Source: Siphonodentalium dalli
Lineage: Eukaryota > Mollusca > Scaphopoda > Gadilida > Siphonodentaliidae
Reading direction: 5' to 3'
Assembly (NCBI GenBank): GCA_032622095.1
Contig: CP136066.1
Location: 63,268,609-63,332,608 of the forward strand
DNA: 64,000 nt
A program made the position numbers and the translations under genes. This document shows, piece by piece, positions 1-12,469 of this stretch; positions within the stretch are counted from its first letter, which is position 1; each line of letters begins with the position of its first letter. A model generated the notes under the pieces. That model saw nothing but the letters and a program-made list of their open reading frames with translations. It ran no database searches and had not been told where the DNA came from.

Positions 1-149
1 TTTCGTTCGTACTCATATTTCACCAATTTTTGTACCTGGCTTGCCTATCCTAAGTTTTACGGGAAAATGGCTAATTTTACTCTATTTGTCGTTATATACA
101 TATTATTCATATTTATCACCCAATTTATTATTCATTTTCATGGAACAAA

Positions 150-740
150 TGTGTTAAAACAAACTTTGGCGGATTTCAACAATATTCGGTGTATGTGTCT
201 AGGATCACCTCTGGATGGGAGGATCTGGGAGCTGTCAAATTTGAATAATTTTTATCCCGCTGGCAGCCATCTTGGATTTTACTCTTTTGACACACCCTGC
301 AGAGCTTATCCTGTCCCACATCCGATCATCACCAAACTTCATATGGATATTCGGTGTGACCTCTCGATGGGTGCCAACCATTTTTTCCCGAATTGTGTAA
401 AAAAAAAAAACATGGCTGCCAGTGGCCATCTTGGATTTTACTCTTTGTACGACCAAATCCTTTAGCACACCTTACATGTCACATTTCTCATCCAATCGTC
501 ACCAAACTTCATATGGGTATTCGAGGTGACCTCTAGATGGGAGCCTCCATTTTTCCCCCAAAATTGGTTTTAAACAAACATGGGCATCAGCAGCCATCTT
601 GGATTTTAAATGCCAATCCACCAGCACACCCTATACAGCTCACATTTATTGGAGAATTGTTTGAAACTTTACAATCTTGTTGGTTAATAAAAAGTAGGAA
701 TGCTTCTATAATCATGATATGGAACATCAATGAAGGCGTG
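150..740 (+). repeat. Left arm of a long inverted repeat, built from ~190 bp degenerate sub-units
   Basis: The stretch contains about three degenerate repeats of a module with 'gccatcttggattt', a run of 'caccaaacttcatatgg', then 'gacctctagatggg'. Reverse-complemented versions occur in the same order at 4110-4655, including the distal part ('gttggtaataaaaag...aggaatgcttctataatc'-like). The two arms could bound one composite element of about 4.5 kb or be two opposed insertions of one family. The short ORFs here are repeat sequence and not genes. No transposase is visible between the arms. Confidence 0.6.
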
Positions 741-2009
741 CCTCAATACACAACTTCTTCTGACTGGTATTATACCACGACATGCCCGAGTCACCAGATC
801 TGATACATTTATGGCGTCTGTCTGAGGATTGTTTATATGCGTAGTTTACCGTATATCTTGTCCCGGACATTCTGCAATGCCTCGGAGGTCCACAATTGTT
901 ATAAGATTATTTTTTTCTAGAATCAAATGAAAATTATGACTAATCGCCACCCCGAAAATGTTGTAATTAACTGATATAAATATACGAACCCGGTGGATTT
1001 AATTTTGCGTCGACGTGCACTGTCATTGATTTCCGTGAGAAGAAATTGAGATGATAATAAGATTCAAGGATAAAAACATTAATTCAGATCAAGTGATTTA
1101 CATATGCACCCGTGATTCGTATCGTATCTTGACAATGTATATCATTACAGTTCTACGATACATACATCTCGTTGTTGATCAATCACGCGATTGTAATAAT
1201 CAGGCAGATACGCATGGTGCCTATTTGGGGAAGAGGTTATTTCCTTGCAAAGCGAAAGTGACAGAGTCATGACACGATACGATACGTGTATTGTCTGAAA
1301 GTGTATCGCGATACATTGAATTCACAATGAATCGTTACAGTCCTTAGTAGTGGTCCTTAAAATGTGGTTCAAATATCTGCGAGAGCATACACTCAGAGTA
1401 GTTGTTTGCGACAATGTTCTGTGTCGGTCGAACATAACTTTTGTGCTATAACTTTTTAATACATGTATATGCTATACACTGGTTAATGGCAATACAGTTT
1501 ACTATAACTTTTGCAGTATAACCTTTAAATCTATGGTGCTCAGGGGCGTGTCGTTGAAGTAAAAATATGAATTAAAAATATATAATTTTAAAGATAGAGA
1601 GCCACTTTAAAGACCGATACGTATGTACCTGTATGCATACCAAAGTGGTTTTTAAAGAGGCGTGCTCGGTATAAATTTAGATATTTAATTTATATTTTAC
1701 CCTTTGTTACGGTGTGCGTGAACCACACATCGATATATAATAGCCAGATCAGGCTAAAATAGACCGATCGGTCTTCCTGGCACAGTGATCACTGTTGTAA
1801 AAGAGGGAATCTAAATTTCTTGACTATTGATATTATATTTGTTTGTCCCGGTAATCGTTATATGTCTATTTTGAATAGTCTCAGTTAATACATTTTTATT
1901 CCGTGTCTTTCAAAAAGAAATCAGAATTAATTTAGATTTAGATTTAGATTTAGCCATTACGATTAATCGGAAACTTTTTGTAGTAAATCTCAAACCGTTC
2001 CAATAAATT
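741..2009. other. No recognisable gene
   Basis: AT-rich sequence between the inverted-repeat arm and the palindrome cluster. A 73-aa ORF at 1051-1272 has no recognisable domain and no splice context that I can defend. I see no further feature here. Confidence 0.5.
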
Positions 2010-2190
2010 GTAAACAAGAAACATCTTTGCGATAAATCGCAAAGTAGTTTGCGGTTTATCGCAAAAAAGTTTACGATTTATCACAAATATGTTTGTGATT
2101 TATCGCAAAGTTGTTTTGCGATTTATTGCAAAGTAGTTTGCGATTCGCAATGATTTGCGATTTATCGCAATGTAGTTTTTGATTAATCGG
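2010..2190. repeat. Cluster of imperfect palindromes with core TTTATCGCAAA / TTTGCGATAAA
   Basis: Six or seven short units alternate 'tttgcgatttatcgcaaa'-like sequence in both orientations ('gcgataaatcgc', 'gcggtttatcgc', 'gcgatttattgc'). The cluster resembles in style, but not in sequence, the GCGCTTAAGCGC clusters at 7.5-8.6 kb. It could fold into several hairpins as single-stranded DNA or RNA. The function is unknown. Confidence 0.6.
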
Positions 2191-4109
2191 GTTATTATAG
2201 ATTGATTGGTGGTTCAACCAGACCTGTTTAAGTAGTTTGCTTTAATATTATTACACACAAATTAAGAAATTTGGCCGGTTATTTTAGACATTCAGACAAA
2301 TTTTACTCCACGTGCAAGGAACAGATCATGGAAATCCTGAAATCGATGTATCAAACCTCGAATTAAGTACAAAAACCCGATCGAGGTTCTATAGTAATAC
2401 ATGTAATATAATGCGGATTATTTAATTTTTGCACTATACAATGGAGTCCAGGTAACTGATAGCACGATCTCGAAGAACCTCGATTTGGGTTTTATGCTTA
2501 AATCGATGTTTAACTCCGTGGCATCGTTTGAAATGTAACATGCCACATCGTTAAATTTGCCGTCGGACATTTTTCCTAATTTCGAGCGCTTGGTACCTGG
2601 GCAGATTTTCCACATAGTACCTACATATTGGGTACCCCATGGTACCTGGGCAGGCACCCCAGAGTACATGCCAGTGGATATTTGGTACACCAGAGTACCG
2701 ACAGTTTTGGATCTCCAGAGTACCAACAGTTTTTGTACTCACCGCGGGACAAGATCAGTAGCTACGTAGGTACTCCAGAGTAAATGTTTTTCGAGTGTAG
2801 TCTGTAAAATTCATCTTAACCGTACACACACAACAAATTATTCACAGTGGAAGTGGCCATATACGTACATGTACGACATCGAGTGTTGTTAATGACAACG
2901 ACGTGTGGTGCATATTAATTCGAAGGTGAGTCTACAGTATTGGTTATCCACCAAATTATTCCTATGCACAATGTAACTGTAAGTTTAGAGCCATGTGGTA
3001 ATTTGAGCTCCAAAATACACCTAACAATAATCGCTGTTGAATTTTCACCGATATCGAAATAGAGCGATTAATACCTCAAATATATATCTATAACCAGTAT
3101 ATTATTTCCCAGAAAGACGCATTCCAGTCATTAAAAGTAACAACTCGGTCACCCTTGAAATAGGAATTGTCCTGTTTCGGGTTAATGCTGCTGATTATGT
3201 TCCTATTTTCACTGAAGATATACAGTCCACGACATATTTTGTTTATGAACACTCGTAGCTGTGTGTTTTTGTTTAATTACTTATTGGCGGATGTAAACCC
3301 TTCCATGGAACCAGACGCATGAAGACTACTATAGACGAGCCTCATTTTAATCACGCAACAATCCAATTATTGAAAACTCCCCACCACCGTCATCATTTCA
3401 CGACTTCAGCTGTTCCCTCCTGTTTTCTAGTTTCTCATCCCCTCTCTCTCTCTCTCTCTCTCGACCTCCTGCTACCCATAACACTATCTTCTCCCTTATC
3501 TTTGCACCTTAACTCATGCAAATTCAGTTATATATCTCCATTTCGCCTAAAACCATTATTTCTAAACCTTCCCGTCTGATCTAAATCCCTACCTCACTTA
3601 TTATGGACGGGGCATGTCGCCAAAGAGGAGAAGACTTCATATAAGCCCTCGGACTTGTTGTCTGATCCTCGTTCCCAAACAGTAACTCGTCTATTTTGCA
3701 TATATGTGTCATCTGTATTATGTTATGTTATTTGTTTGGATTTGGAGATAAAAATATGTTTACACTAACTCGGACAAAATATTCCGGCCAGAGTACACAC
3801 TTGTTACGCCATTTTCCTTATTACATTTCAAGATCTGGAATCGGAAATGCGCGACTTTGTGAAGGTACACAAGTGTTTAGTTCTCTTACCTCGTAACTAT
3901 TATAACCTCACGCAATGCTCTCTCTTCATTGCGCTCATCAAAATAACTGCATAGCAACCACAGCTCTGGAGGTTACACAGAGGGGGGTCAGGAAAAAATT
4001 CCGGACACTAGCCGCAATAAATAAAAATTATGCCCTCTGGTTACCCACCACCTCCACTGCTTCAAATGACTATTTTACTCAGTTTTCCTGATCTTATCCG
4101 ATCAATATT
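2191..4109. other. No gene; GGTACC-rich segment and CT microsatellite
   Basis: At about 2590-2790 'ggtacc/gtacc' and 'agagtac' motifs recur roughly every 15-40 bases, on both strands. A (CT)n microsatellite of about 13 units lies near 3437-3462. A 102-aa minus ORF and an 86-aa plus ORF overlap these simple repeats and are rejected as genes. The remainder is featureless AT-rich sequence. Confidence 0.5.
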
Positions 4110-4655
4110 CCGTATCACGATTATAGAAGCATTCCTTCTTTTTATTTACCAACAAGACTGTAAAGTTTCAAAACAATTCTCTAATAAATTTGGGCTCTAT
4201 GGTGTGCTGATTGATTGCCATTTGAAATCTAAGATGGCTGCTGGAGGCCATGTTTGTCTTAAACCCATTGGGGGGGGGGGTGAAGGCTCCCATCTAGAGA
4301 TTACCTCGAAAATTCATATAAAGTTTGGTGACGATTGGATGAGATGTGCGAAAATGTGCTAAAGAATTTAGTCATACAAAGAGTAAAATACAAGATGGCC
4401 GCGGGCAACTATGTTTTTTTTACAAAATTCGGGAAAAAGTTGTAGGCACCAATCGAGAGGTCAAACTGAAGATCCATATGAAGGTTTGTGGTGATCGGAC
4501 AAGGGATAAGCCCTGCAGGGTGTGTTAAAGAATTTAGTGATGCAAAGAGTTAAATCCAAGATGGCTGTCAACTGCCATATTTTTCATACAAAATCATTCA
4601 AATTTGGTAGCTTCCATCTAGAGGTGATCCTAGTTTGTTTTAATACCATTGTTTT
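4110..4655 (-). repeat. Right arm of the long inverted repeat (partner of 150-740)
   Basis: Reading the minus strand gives the same module order as 150-740: 'ggatcacctctagatgg', 'agccatcttggattt', 'acacaccctgcag', 'tcatatggatcttcag', 'gacctctcgattgg', then the 'aggaatgcttctataatc' segment. Divergence is substantial, with many substitutions and small indels, so the arms are old. A G10 homopolymer (about 4270-4279) interrupts the copy. Confidence 0.6.
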
Positions 4656-6469
4656 ATTTTATTATGGTTCTTTGAATAGTCTATTTTTATTTGAAGAGTT
4701 CAATGAAGAGTTTACATCTATTTGAAGATTCTATTATTCTGTTATGTTTCCATTTATATCAGGTTGAATAAATGATTTTTAATAAAGCTATTTAAATCTT
4801 GAGCCTTTCCATGTCGAAATTTCCAACGGTTGTAAAGCTTGGGGTGCAAGTTGAAAAGTCCCATCCCAATGTGAGTGCAAATGGGATTCTGAGAGTTTGG
4901 TCTCTTCAATGAGAGCTGCATAATTCGGAAATGTCAAGATGGTCACCCCCAACTGGAATGCTCTGGGCACGTCACTGTTTGACGCATATAAACTGGAACC
5001 AACAATGGTGATTTCTGTATTGGTCAAGAAAGAGTGCCGTAGATTTGAATGTGGACCGTCCCACATGAAAGGGTCATAGCTATAGCCATGTGCATGTTAC
5101 GTGCAATATATCACAAGGCTCACCATATTGTAACGATAATATAATAAGCTGTTTATTTTCCGGAACTCTATTTTCGGACGCATATATCGCATGGCTATAA
5201 ATATGATCAGAAGCTAATTATGTAGCCAAACTAAATGGGAATTATGGACAGTGTACATATAGCTAAATACATGTTAGGAATGCATATAACCTGTACACTA
5301 CCATATTATGATGCTAAATAATCAGCGATTGTCCTGCCTTAAATAAGAATTACTTTTATCTCGGAAACTAAATCTTCACTAAACAAGGATGTTGGAGAAA
5401 ATTGCTCAGCTTAACGTGGTTTCAGTGAAAGAATGTGGATATTTTGCGAATTGATAACATCAGAAACGCATTGAATGGTTACGATGTATATGCAACTCAA
5501 CATTAGCCCTGCTACCAACCAGTAATTTCCCACAAACAGTAAGCCACACCATTGTTCATTAACAACAATGACATCATCGTGTCATTCGTTTAAGTTATGG
5601 AGCATTCAAATTCCGGCGCTATACATTTGTCGGCCAAATCGGCAATTAAAGCTATCGTGATTTAATGTAAGCAGTTTCTATCCCGAGGGACTTTATCACC
5701 ATAACCATATATTCAATCAGTAGGATGTTTATTAATGACCATTTATCATCAGTGAACACTTTTGTTGGGAGTGGTAGTTTTCTTTTGTTGAGCCTGTCGT
5801 TACGGACCAAAGGACTTCTGCCATCTCTTTCAACTTTGGAGTCTTGATCCTCATTTGGAGCTTGTCGTCACCGACAAGAGGACCAAGACAGTGGTTGCAT
5901 GCTTTGTAGATGTCATGCAAGTTTGTTTTCCTTGTTATCAATTTTGGTTTTCCGATATGATGAGCTTACTGTGTAGTTTTCAGGGGCGGGCCTGGTCTTC
6001 GTTTGGAGCATGTTGTCAATTCCAAAGGGATCAGGCCTTGCTATCATATGACACTTTTGTCGAACTGACGCTATAAATTGCTATCCTCCGTGGACGGCCA
6101 GAAATAAATGTATGTACAGTAGTATATAGAATTTGGCATGCCGTAGTTCATTTAGTCAAGTCGAGAGTGAGCGATCCTTTCTATGCAAGGCTAGATATGC
6201 GGATGTATATATTTGTCGTTGTTGGTTGTGTTGTTTCCCATTGTGATATTTAATCAAGTTACCTCATGCGCCAAAAAATACCTAGAGGTCTTTCTATCAT
6301 GGGTGCTCTCTTCGGTGAAGTGGTTTCTTTGTATATAGTTATGTGATAATCTTGTTTCTTCTATGGGCATCATTGGAAGTAAGGGTTTCCCTGTCCGCTC
6401 CTTTCCTTTCTCTGTGGGTGCACGTCTTAAATTTCGCAACCCAGTAGCCTCAATTTCAGCCACATGGCG
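4656..6469. other. No recognisable gene
   Basis: No feature is supported. A 69-aa minus ORF at 5732-5941, with ACNHCLGPLVGDD near its start, is protein-like in composition but lacks flanking splice signals and a recognisable family. It could be a transposon fragment. The rest is AT-rich intergenic or repeat-derived sequence. Confidence 0.45.
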
Positions 6470-6781
6470 TTTTACACCCACATTAGGGTTACATCAGTTA
6501 TAACTAGTTACAAGCAAACAATTTAATACAAAAGCAATTCCAAAATTCATGAACAGCAATAACTATGTACATTGATATTTTGTAAATGTTTCAACCAGAG
6601 GCGATAATAAATCGTCGGACATGGAAATTATGTTTTAGTGTCAATTTATCCCAACAAATAAAAGGGGGGTTTTAGGTTTGTTATGTCAAGGCTTGATACT
6701 AAGTCAGCTGCATAGCATATGTGTCCAATTCGTGCCAATGCTTTAAAGTGAGTCAGGGCATAACAGATATTTACAAAGTAA
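6470..6781 (+). repeat. ~300 bp dispersed repeat, copy 1 (direct copy at 12470-12765)
   Basis: This stretch begins with 'ggcgttttacaccca' and continues through 'tcatgaacagcaataacta', 'cgtcggacatggaaattatg' and 'tttaaagtgagtcagggc'. A direct copy in the same order lies at 12470-12765. The two lie outside, and roughly either side of, the Mutator-like element at 6791-11844. Here the repeat is cut short by that element. Confidence 0.75.
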
Positions 6782-7543
6782 AACTATTTGGGTTGGCACT
6801 GAAAAGTACATAGCACATGGTGTTACGTTCTGCGCATGCTCGCAATTAACCGGAAACGTCGCTAGCGTTACCTAGCAATGGCGTCATTTTAAAACATGCA
6901 ATTAGTGCTTCGTACCTACAAATTTGAATCGACGCAAACAATTGTAATTAGGGGCTAAAAACTATTTAAAATGAACTTTAAACAATAAAATTACTACAAA
7001 CCCCCCCCCCCATCCCATACAAAGAAGACATGATTGCTTTTGCAGTTTGCTGCTTCCAGCAGAAGGATGCCCACTACGTTCGTGGCTGAACTGTGAACCT
7101 TGAAGTTGGACGCTGTTTTGACTTAGAATGTACGTTCGATGAATTTTGGGATTGATTGTCGATTCTGTACACTGTCGTTTTGCAATGGATAAGTCACATT
7201 TGAAATTCATATTTAGGTTTTAGAGGAATGTCCATCTACCACGAGCCGAACATTGTCTGCAGTTTATCCACACATTATTTTTGGAAAAAGATTCTAAAAG
7301 TTAAAACTACGATGCACATTGCGAAGTAAATCACCCATTTTCGTTGTGTTTTTGCCGATGGCGTTTCAACTCTGCTAGCAAGGGACTATTGCTGAGATAT
7401 TCAAATTTTATGATTATTTAATAAATCATTGTTTATTAATTTCACTTGTTCAGTAGCTGCTTGTATTTATTCTCCTCCAAAATCAGTTAGATGACCCAAC
7501 AATCGTTCTGTATGGGACTGGGAGTGGGAGGCCCTTTTCTATT

Positions 7544-8421
7544 GGAGGCCCTTTTCACATTATTATTTATTTACGCTTAAGCGAAAATATTTACGCTTAA
7601 GCGCAAATAACCTCTATCATTTGCGCTTAAGCGCAAATATTTACGCTTAAGCATACATCCGATGATTTGCACTTAAGCGCAAATCATTTGCACTTTTAAA
7701 AGCGCAAATCATTTGCGATTAGGCGCAAATAAAAATTACTATTCATTGATTCCCCCCTGAATTAATTTTAAATGGCACAGTCATAAACAGATCACTCTAT
7801 ATATGCTATATAGTAGTCGCTATAGGCACACCATATGAGGGAAGCAACCCCCCAGTAACCCCTAGATCCCATTTATGACCATGAAAATTGTATAGCTATA
7901 TGCAGGATATGTCTCATTTATAAAATATAGTAGATCTCTGGGATGGAGACACAAATTCTTGGGGACAGGGATGCTGATATTATGAAAATAGGGATTCCCC
8001 CCTATTTCATGTCAATAAGTGCACAATATGAAGGAAACAATCCCCCCGGTAACCCCTAATTCCCTTTATATGGCCATGGAAAAGGTATATATCTGTGCAG
8101 GAGATGTCCCTTTAATAAAATATACTAGAGCTCTGGGAGTGAGGCACCAATCTGTGGGACACCAGGGACAGAAATGCTGATATGCATATGGAAATATGTT
8201 TTTTCTTCAACCTCGAGTCTGTATGGGGACATTGGGGCTATTACTATGGGCCCATAATAATAAACAATGAGATGGACTCAATCATTCACAATCAGAGGGA
8301 AGTAAGGGAGTGTTAGGTATTTGCAATTAAGCGCAAATGATTTCCGCTTAAGCGCAAATAAATTGATAGACACATATTTGCACTTAAGCGCAAATAAATA
8401 ATAAATGTGAAAAGGGCCTCC
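7544..8421. mobile_element. MITE-like element with ~50 bp TIRs and arrays of GCGCTTAAGCGC palindromes
   Basis: The ends are GGAGGCCCTTTTCACATT...ATTATTTATTT(A/G)CGCTTAAG in inverted orientation (7544-7595 and 8370-8421). Just inside each end are clusters of the palindrome ATTTGCGCTTAAGCGCAAAT and degenerate versions. The centre holds a tandem duplication of about 250 bp ('gaattaattttaaatgg', 'gagggaagcaa', 'tctctgggatggagacac'). There is no coding capacity. It is nested in the Mutator-like element and abuts a second partial copy. Confidence 0.7.
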
Positions 8422-8425
8422 CATA

Positions 8426-8890
8426 CTTTTCACATTTATTATTTATTTACGCTTAACTTAAGCGCAAATATTTGCGCTAAGTTAAGTGCAAATAACCTCT
8501 ATCTTTTAATGCAAATATCTACGCTTGAGCATAAATCATTTGAGCTTAAACGCAAATCATTTGTGCTTCAATGCAAATCATTTACGATTAAACACAAAAC
8601 ATTTGCGCTTTAGCACAAATAAAAATTAATATGCATTGATCCCCCCTGAATTAATTTTAAATGGCACAGGCCTGAACAAATCACTGAACTTAAAGTTGAT
8701 ATAGGCTCAACATATGAGGGAAGCAATCCCCCAGTAACCCCATGATCCCTTTTATGACCATGAAAATGATGGTAGGCCTATATATTTATAAAATATACTA
8801 AATCTCTGGGATGGAGACACAAATTATTGGGGACAGGGCTACTGATAACATGAAAATAGAGTTTCCCCCCTATTTCAATTCTATTGTGTA
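8426..8890 (+). repeat. Second, partial copy of the palindrome MITE
   Basis: Starting with 'cttttcacatttattattt' and continuing through degenerate TTTGCGCTTAA palindromes, then the 'ccccctgaattaattttaaa' core, this repeats the left half of the element at 7544-8421 in direct orientation. The copy ends without a recognisable right TIR. Most palindromes here are decayed. Confidence 0.65.
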
Positions 8891-10740
8891 CATGTACTTA
8901 TAGGTGTCGTTGATCTAAGACGACTAATAAACAATTATTATTAAATAATTAATCGTATACCAAAAATAGTTGGACTCTTGATTGCTGGAAATTCATATAC
9001 AGGTGGAAATTAACACAGGAGGTCCTGTTGGATAAATATCGTTGATCCTAAAGGGGGGGGGGTAAAATATATTATCATATCTGGTCATATATGAATATAT
9101 AGAGTGTTCCTAATCAGCTTAGAAGAGCGTTCCTTATCAGCTTAGACGATATTAAGAGAAACTGACACACATCGGTCACCTACCGTAACTAGGGAAATAT
9201 CATGGGATATGTGCCTTTATTCTCAGAATTAGGGGGGGGGGCTAATAAATTATATTAACATACAAGCCTGAGTTTAATGTTCCTGTCACCAATTGCATGG
9301 CCTCATCTGCTATGGGAGACATAAACTCAAATTGAAGTTCCCAAGTGATGAATATTGTGATGTACACCCATTGGGAACCTCAATTATGCAATGTGTTGTC
9401 TGCCAATTATGGGGAAAATAGTCTTCCAAAATAGAGAAACAAAACTAAAAAAGAAATAGAATCTACGTGAAGAAGTTTCTATAGAAATTTGATAATAAAG
9501 AAACTTGCCAGAGAAGATGGAGGCCTAAGCAGAATGAGGTCCCCAGAGGGTGAATGTAGTGATGCTGCACTGATATGCTGGATAATGATAAACGAAGAGC
9601 GCTTGTTATCAGATAAGAAGATATATAATGGACAATTTGCACACAGAGGTAATTTGAGGGAGTGCCATATGTAGGTGTCATTGACCTCATATGACTTAAA
9701 GGGACACTAATAATTACAAATAAAGACCGTTTATTATCAACTTAAAGTGAGAAACTATGGCAATGTGCCGAATTCCATATTTTCTGGTCAAGTATTTCAA
9801 AAGCTAGAGAAAAATTAAATAAATTTAAATCCATGTGCTCTACCTTTTTCATATTAACTTTTAGTATGCTACATGTAGATTAAACAAATTGAAAAATAAT
9901 GAGAAATAAATTAATTGAGACTGGGGTCATGTGAGGGAGGGGTAGTGATGGCACCACCGGTGACCTCATGGAGAGATTGATCCAAGAAGACTGATTTTCA
10001 AATTGGTTTATTGTGATATTTTAATACTATGAATTTTCACTAAATGAATCAAAATATAGTCAAGTGGTTAGCTCATACTTTTGAATAACTTTTCAATTAT
10101 CATGTGACTAAATAAAATATATGAATACATGATTTGTCAATAAACTGATCACCACAAATGAATCCCACTAGTTAGCTGACTTGAAATTGAATCATGGATC
10201 CTGGATTGAGATAACAGATTTACTATCATGGGAATCATGGGAATGCGAACTGACAATTTGAGTCAAGTCAATCCTCGCACCTATTCTCAAATCTTAACGG
10301 CAATTTTGATGGAATTTTTAATTTTTAATTGGAATGAAATCATCTACTATAAATGGCAATTAACTTATATTTTGCTGTGTGGCAAACCTCAGTTTCTGGC
10401 AGGATTTAATTGATTTATTGTAGGTCAATATGACCGCTTTCGCAGATTCATGCAGCTGTAGAGTCGACAATTAGATTTATTGTAGAATGTTTGGCTACTA
10501 GTGATACTAGAAACAGCCTTGAGCTACAGATATGTATTAACACATTACCTCAATACACCTTCCACATTAGGGTTATTTATTTTATGCCAAATGATTGATA
10601 CTTGAAAAAATTCAAATTAGTCATTTTAAATTTACTAGTTGTGGTAGTATTACTATAGGTCAACATGACCGCTTTCGCAGATTGCTGCAAGGATACGCAC
10701 TACGTTCATGACTGAACTAGTATTATTAGTAACTGTTGCT
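8891..10740. other. Interior of the Mutator-like element, no gene
   Basis: Non-coding sequence with G8-G10 homopolymer runs (about 9052 and 9232). Two copies of 'aggtcaa(c/t)atgaccgctttcgcag' lie at about 10423 and 10654. The short ORFs at 9463-9690 and 10228-10413 have no recognisable domain. Confidence 0.4.
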
Positions 10741-11093
10741 GAATAGGTCACTCTCATCGGTTTTCTGTGATAAAGTTACCCAGGTTCCTAAATCTGTGAT
10801 AAAGTTACCCAGGTTGGAGATAATTGTGATAAAGTTACTCAGGTTAAGCAAATCTCACAATATCAACTCGATTTAATAGTGACAGAGGGAAATATTGTTC
10901 AGTTTTGGCAAGTAATAGCCCTTATTAAGCATACATTAAGACATATTAGTACTGTAATAATTTGTTGCTAAACATAAAATGTTATTAACCTGGGTAACTT
11001 TATCACAATCCTCTCCAACCTGGGTAACTTTATCACAATTTCAGGAACCTGGGTACCTTTATCACAGAAAACCGGTGAGAGTGACCTATTCAG
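10741..11093. mobile_element. ~350 bp TIR MITE with triplicated GTGATAAAGTTACCCAGGTT in each arm
   Basis: The left arm starts CTGAATAGGTCACTCTCATC. The right arm ends with the inverse, ...GAGTGACCTATTCAG, in which one base of the inverse differs. Each arm contains three tandem copies of TGTGATAAAGTTACCCAGGTT separated by short variable spacers, giving ~105 bp inverted arms around a ~140 bp AT-rich loop. No target duplication is unambiguous. The element lies inside the Mutator-like element. Confidence 0.7.
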
Positions 11094-11853
11094 TGTGTTG
11101 CGGCACAAACTGTCTTGTACATCCATAATTCCATTGAAATTGAATATGTACTCCAGCTAGATTTAAGTCCAGTTCAGTCCAAAATCCTAATTGTGTTGTC
11201 AAATTCCACTGTGGTTGTACAATACTACTAGTACATTCCATTATGTTGCTACTGCTAGCCACATTGTTGTTGTTCAACTTGTTGTGCTCCAGTAGTCACT
11301 TGCAGTTGGCAACATTAGATCACGTGTGTTGTGGTTTTCTTCTTATGAGAATGATCACTGGTGTATAATCAGTGTGTGTGTGTTTACTCTCTGAGGTTCC
11401 CAAATTCTTTCGTTGTGAAACGAGTGTTACCGCTGACATAATTCAATCAAAATGTCAACAACATGTGAATGTCAACATCACGATTCACGGTCAGTCAGTG
11501 TCACCAGAACTTCGATTCAAATCCAGTTTTTATCCAGTTTACCAGGCAATAGTCGATGAATTCATATGGAAGGATGTAACGTTCCCACTCAACACCACAT
11601 TCATTACCCCTACACTACGATAATACGTGTTCTAACCAATTAAGTTTGAATTCAGCAAGAGAAAAAACTTTTTCGCGTCATTTTTACAAGTACGCAAATT
11701 GCATATAGCGCATGCGCGAAACTTAAATTTTACTTCCGTCGAGAAAAAGACAGAACGATGAGGCTGAAACTAACTTCACAGGAATACAATTTTGCGCATG
11801 CGCATAACGCAACACCCTGTGCTATGTACTATTAAGTGCCAACCAACTATTTG

Positions 11854-12469
11854 TAAGGACGAACCAGTATCAATTCATTATGTTGCAGGCGGCACCGGAC
11901 CGTTCTTTCCGCTAGGTGTCCACAGTAAGTGAACAGCACATGGTATAATAGACGCACCAAAGTACCGTGTGCATAGTAAGTGAGGTGTGCATATTTAACT
12001 AATCACAGTGCGCGTTGCTTAACATTGTGTGTGCCAGGACGCTAATTATTCAGCATTTCCAGGAATAAACAATACGGACAAAACAACAATCCAAAATAAT
12101 TAATTTTCCCTCCCAGATTTTGTGTCAAGGATTGCATTCAGGGTTGGGTCTTTCCCTTAACTTCTCTTGTTTTCAATGCTGCGCATCACTCATTTGAATT
12201 ATAAGAATGTTCCAGTTGTGCATTGTTAAACGTTTGTTAGTATTGATTGTTAAGCATATTATATTACATGTATACATAGATATATATATATTTTTGACAT
12301 GTTATACCCTTGCTTATATCCATCTACGTTATTGTTGATTGTATATGTATGTTTCTTTTTTCATATTTCTGCTGATTGTTACAGGTCTGCCTAGCTTTTC
12401 CCAGGCAGTCCACCTGGTTTTACATGCTGGGAAACCTACTGGTTATATTCTTTTGGCTCTTTTCGATTA
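11854..12469. other. No recognisable gene
   Basis: Sequence right of the Mutator-like element. I see AT-rich stretches such as 'atatatatattttt' near 12285 and nothing with coding character. Confidence 0.45.

Larger units (their letters stand above)
6791..11844. mobile_element. Mutator-like (MULE-type) TIR element, non-autonomous, with 9 bp TSD
   Basis: The left end reads GGTTGGCACTGAAAAGTACA and the reverse complement of the right end reads GGTTGGCACTTAATAGTACA. The match continues for about 49 bp with about five mismatches, through TAGCACA, GGTGTT and TGCGCATGC. The flanks are AACTATTTG at 6782-6790 and AACTATTTG at 11845-11853, a perfect 9 bp target duplication. Nine-base duplications are characteristic of Mutator-like elements. 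No transposase ORF is visible in the 5.05 kb interior, which carries nested MITE-like elements (7544-8421, 10741-11093) and non-coding sequence. The element is therefore non-autonomous or decayed. Superfamily assignment rests only on TSD length and ends. Confidence 0.72.

Noticed and set aside
2418-2726. 102-aa minus ORF and overlapping short ORFs
   Set aside because: They lie in a GGTACC-rich repetitive segment; the peptide (GVPAQVPWGTQYVGT) reflects the repeats.
3319-3579. 86-aa ORF with Ser/Leu tract
   Set aside because: It spans a CT microsatellite; no domain and no conserved context.
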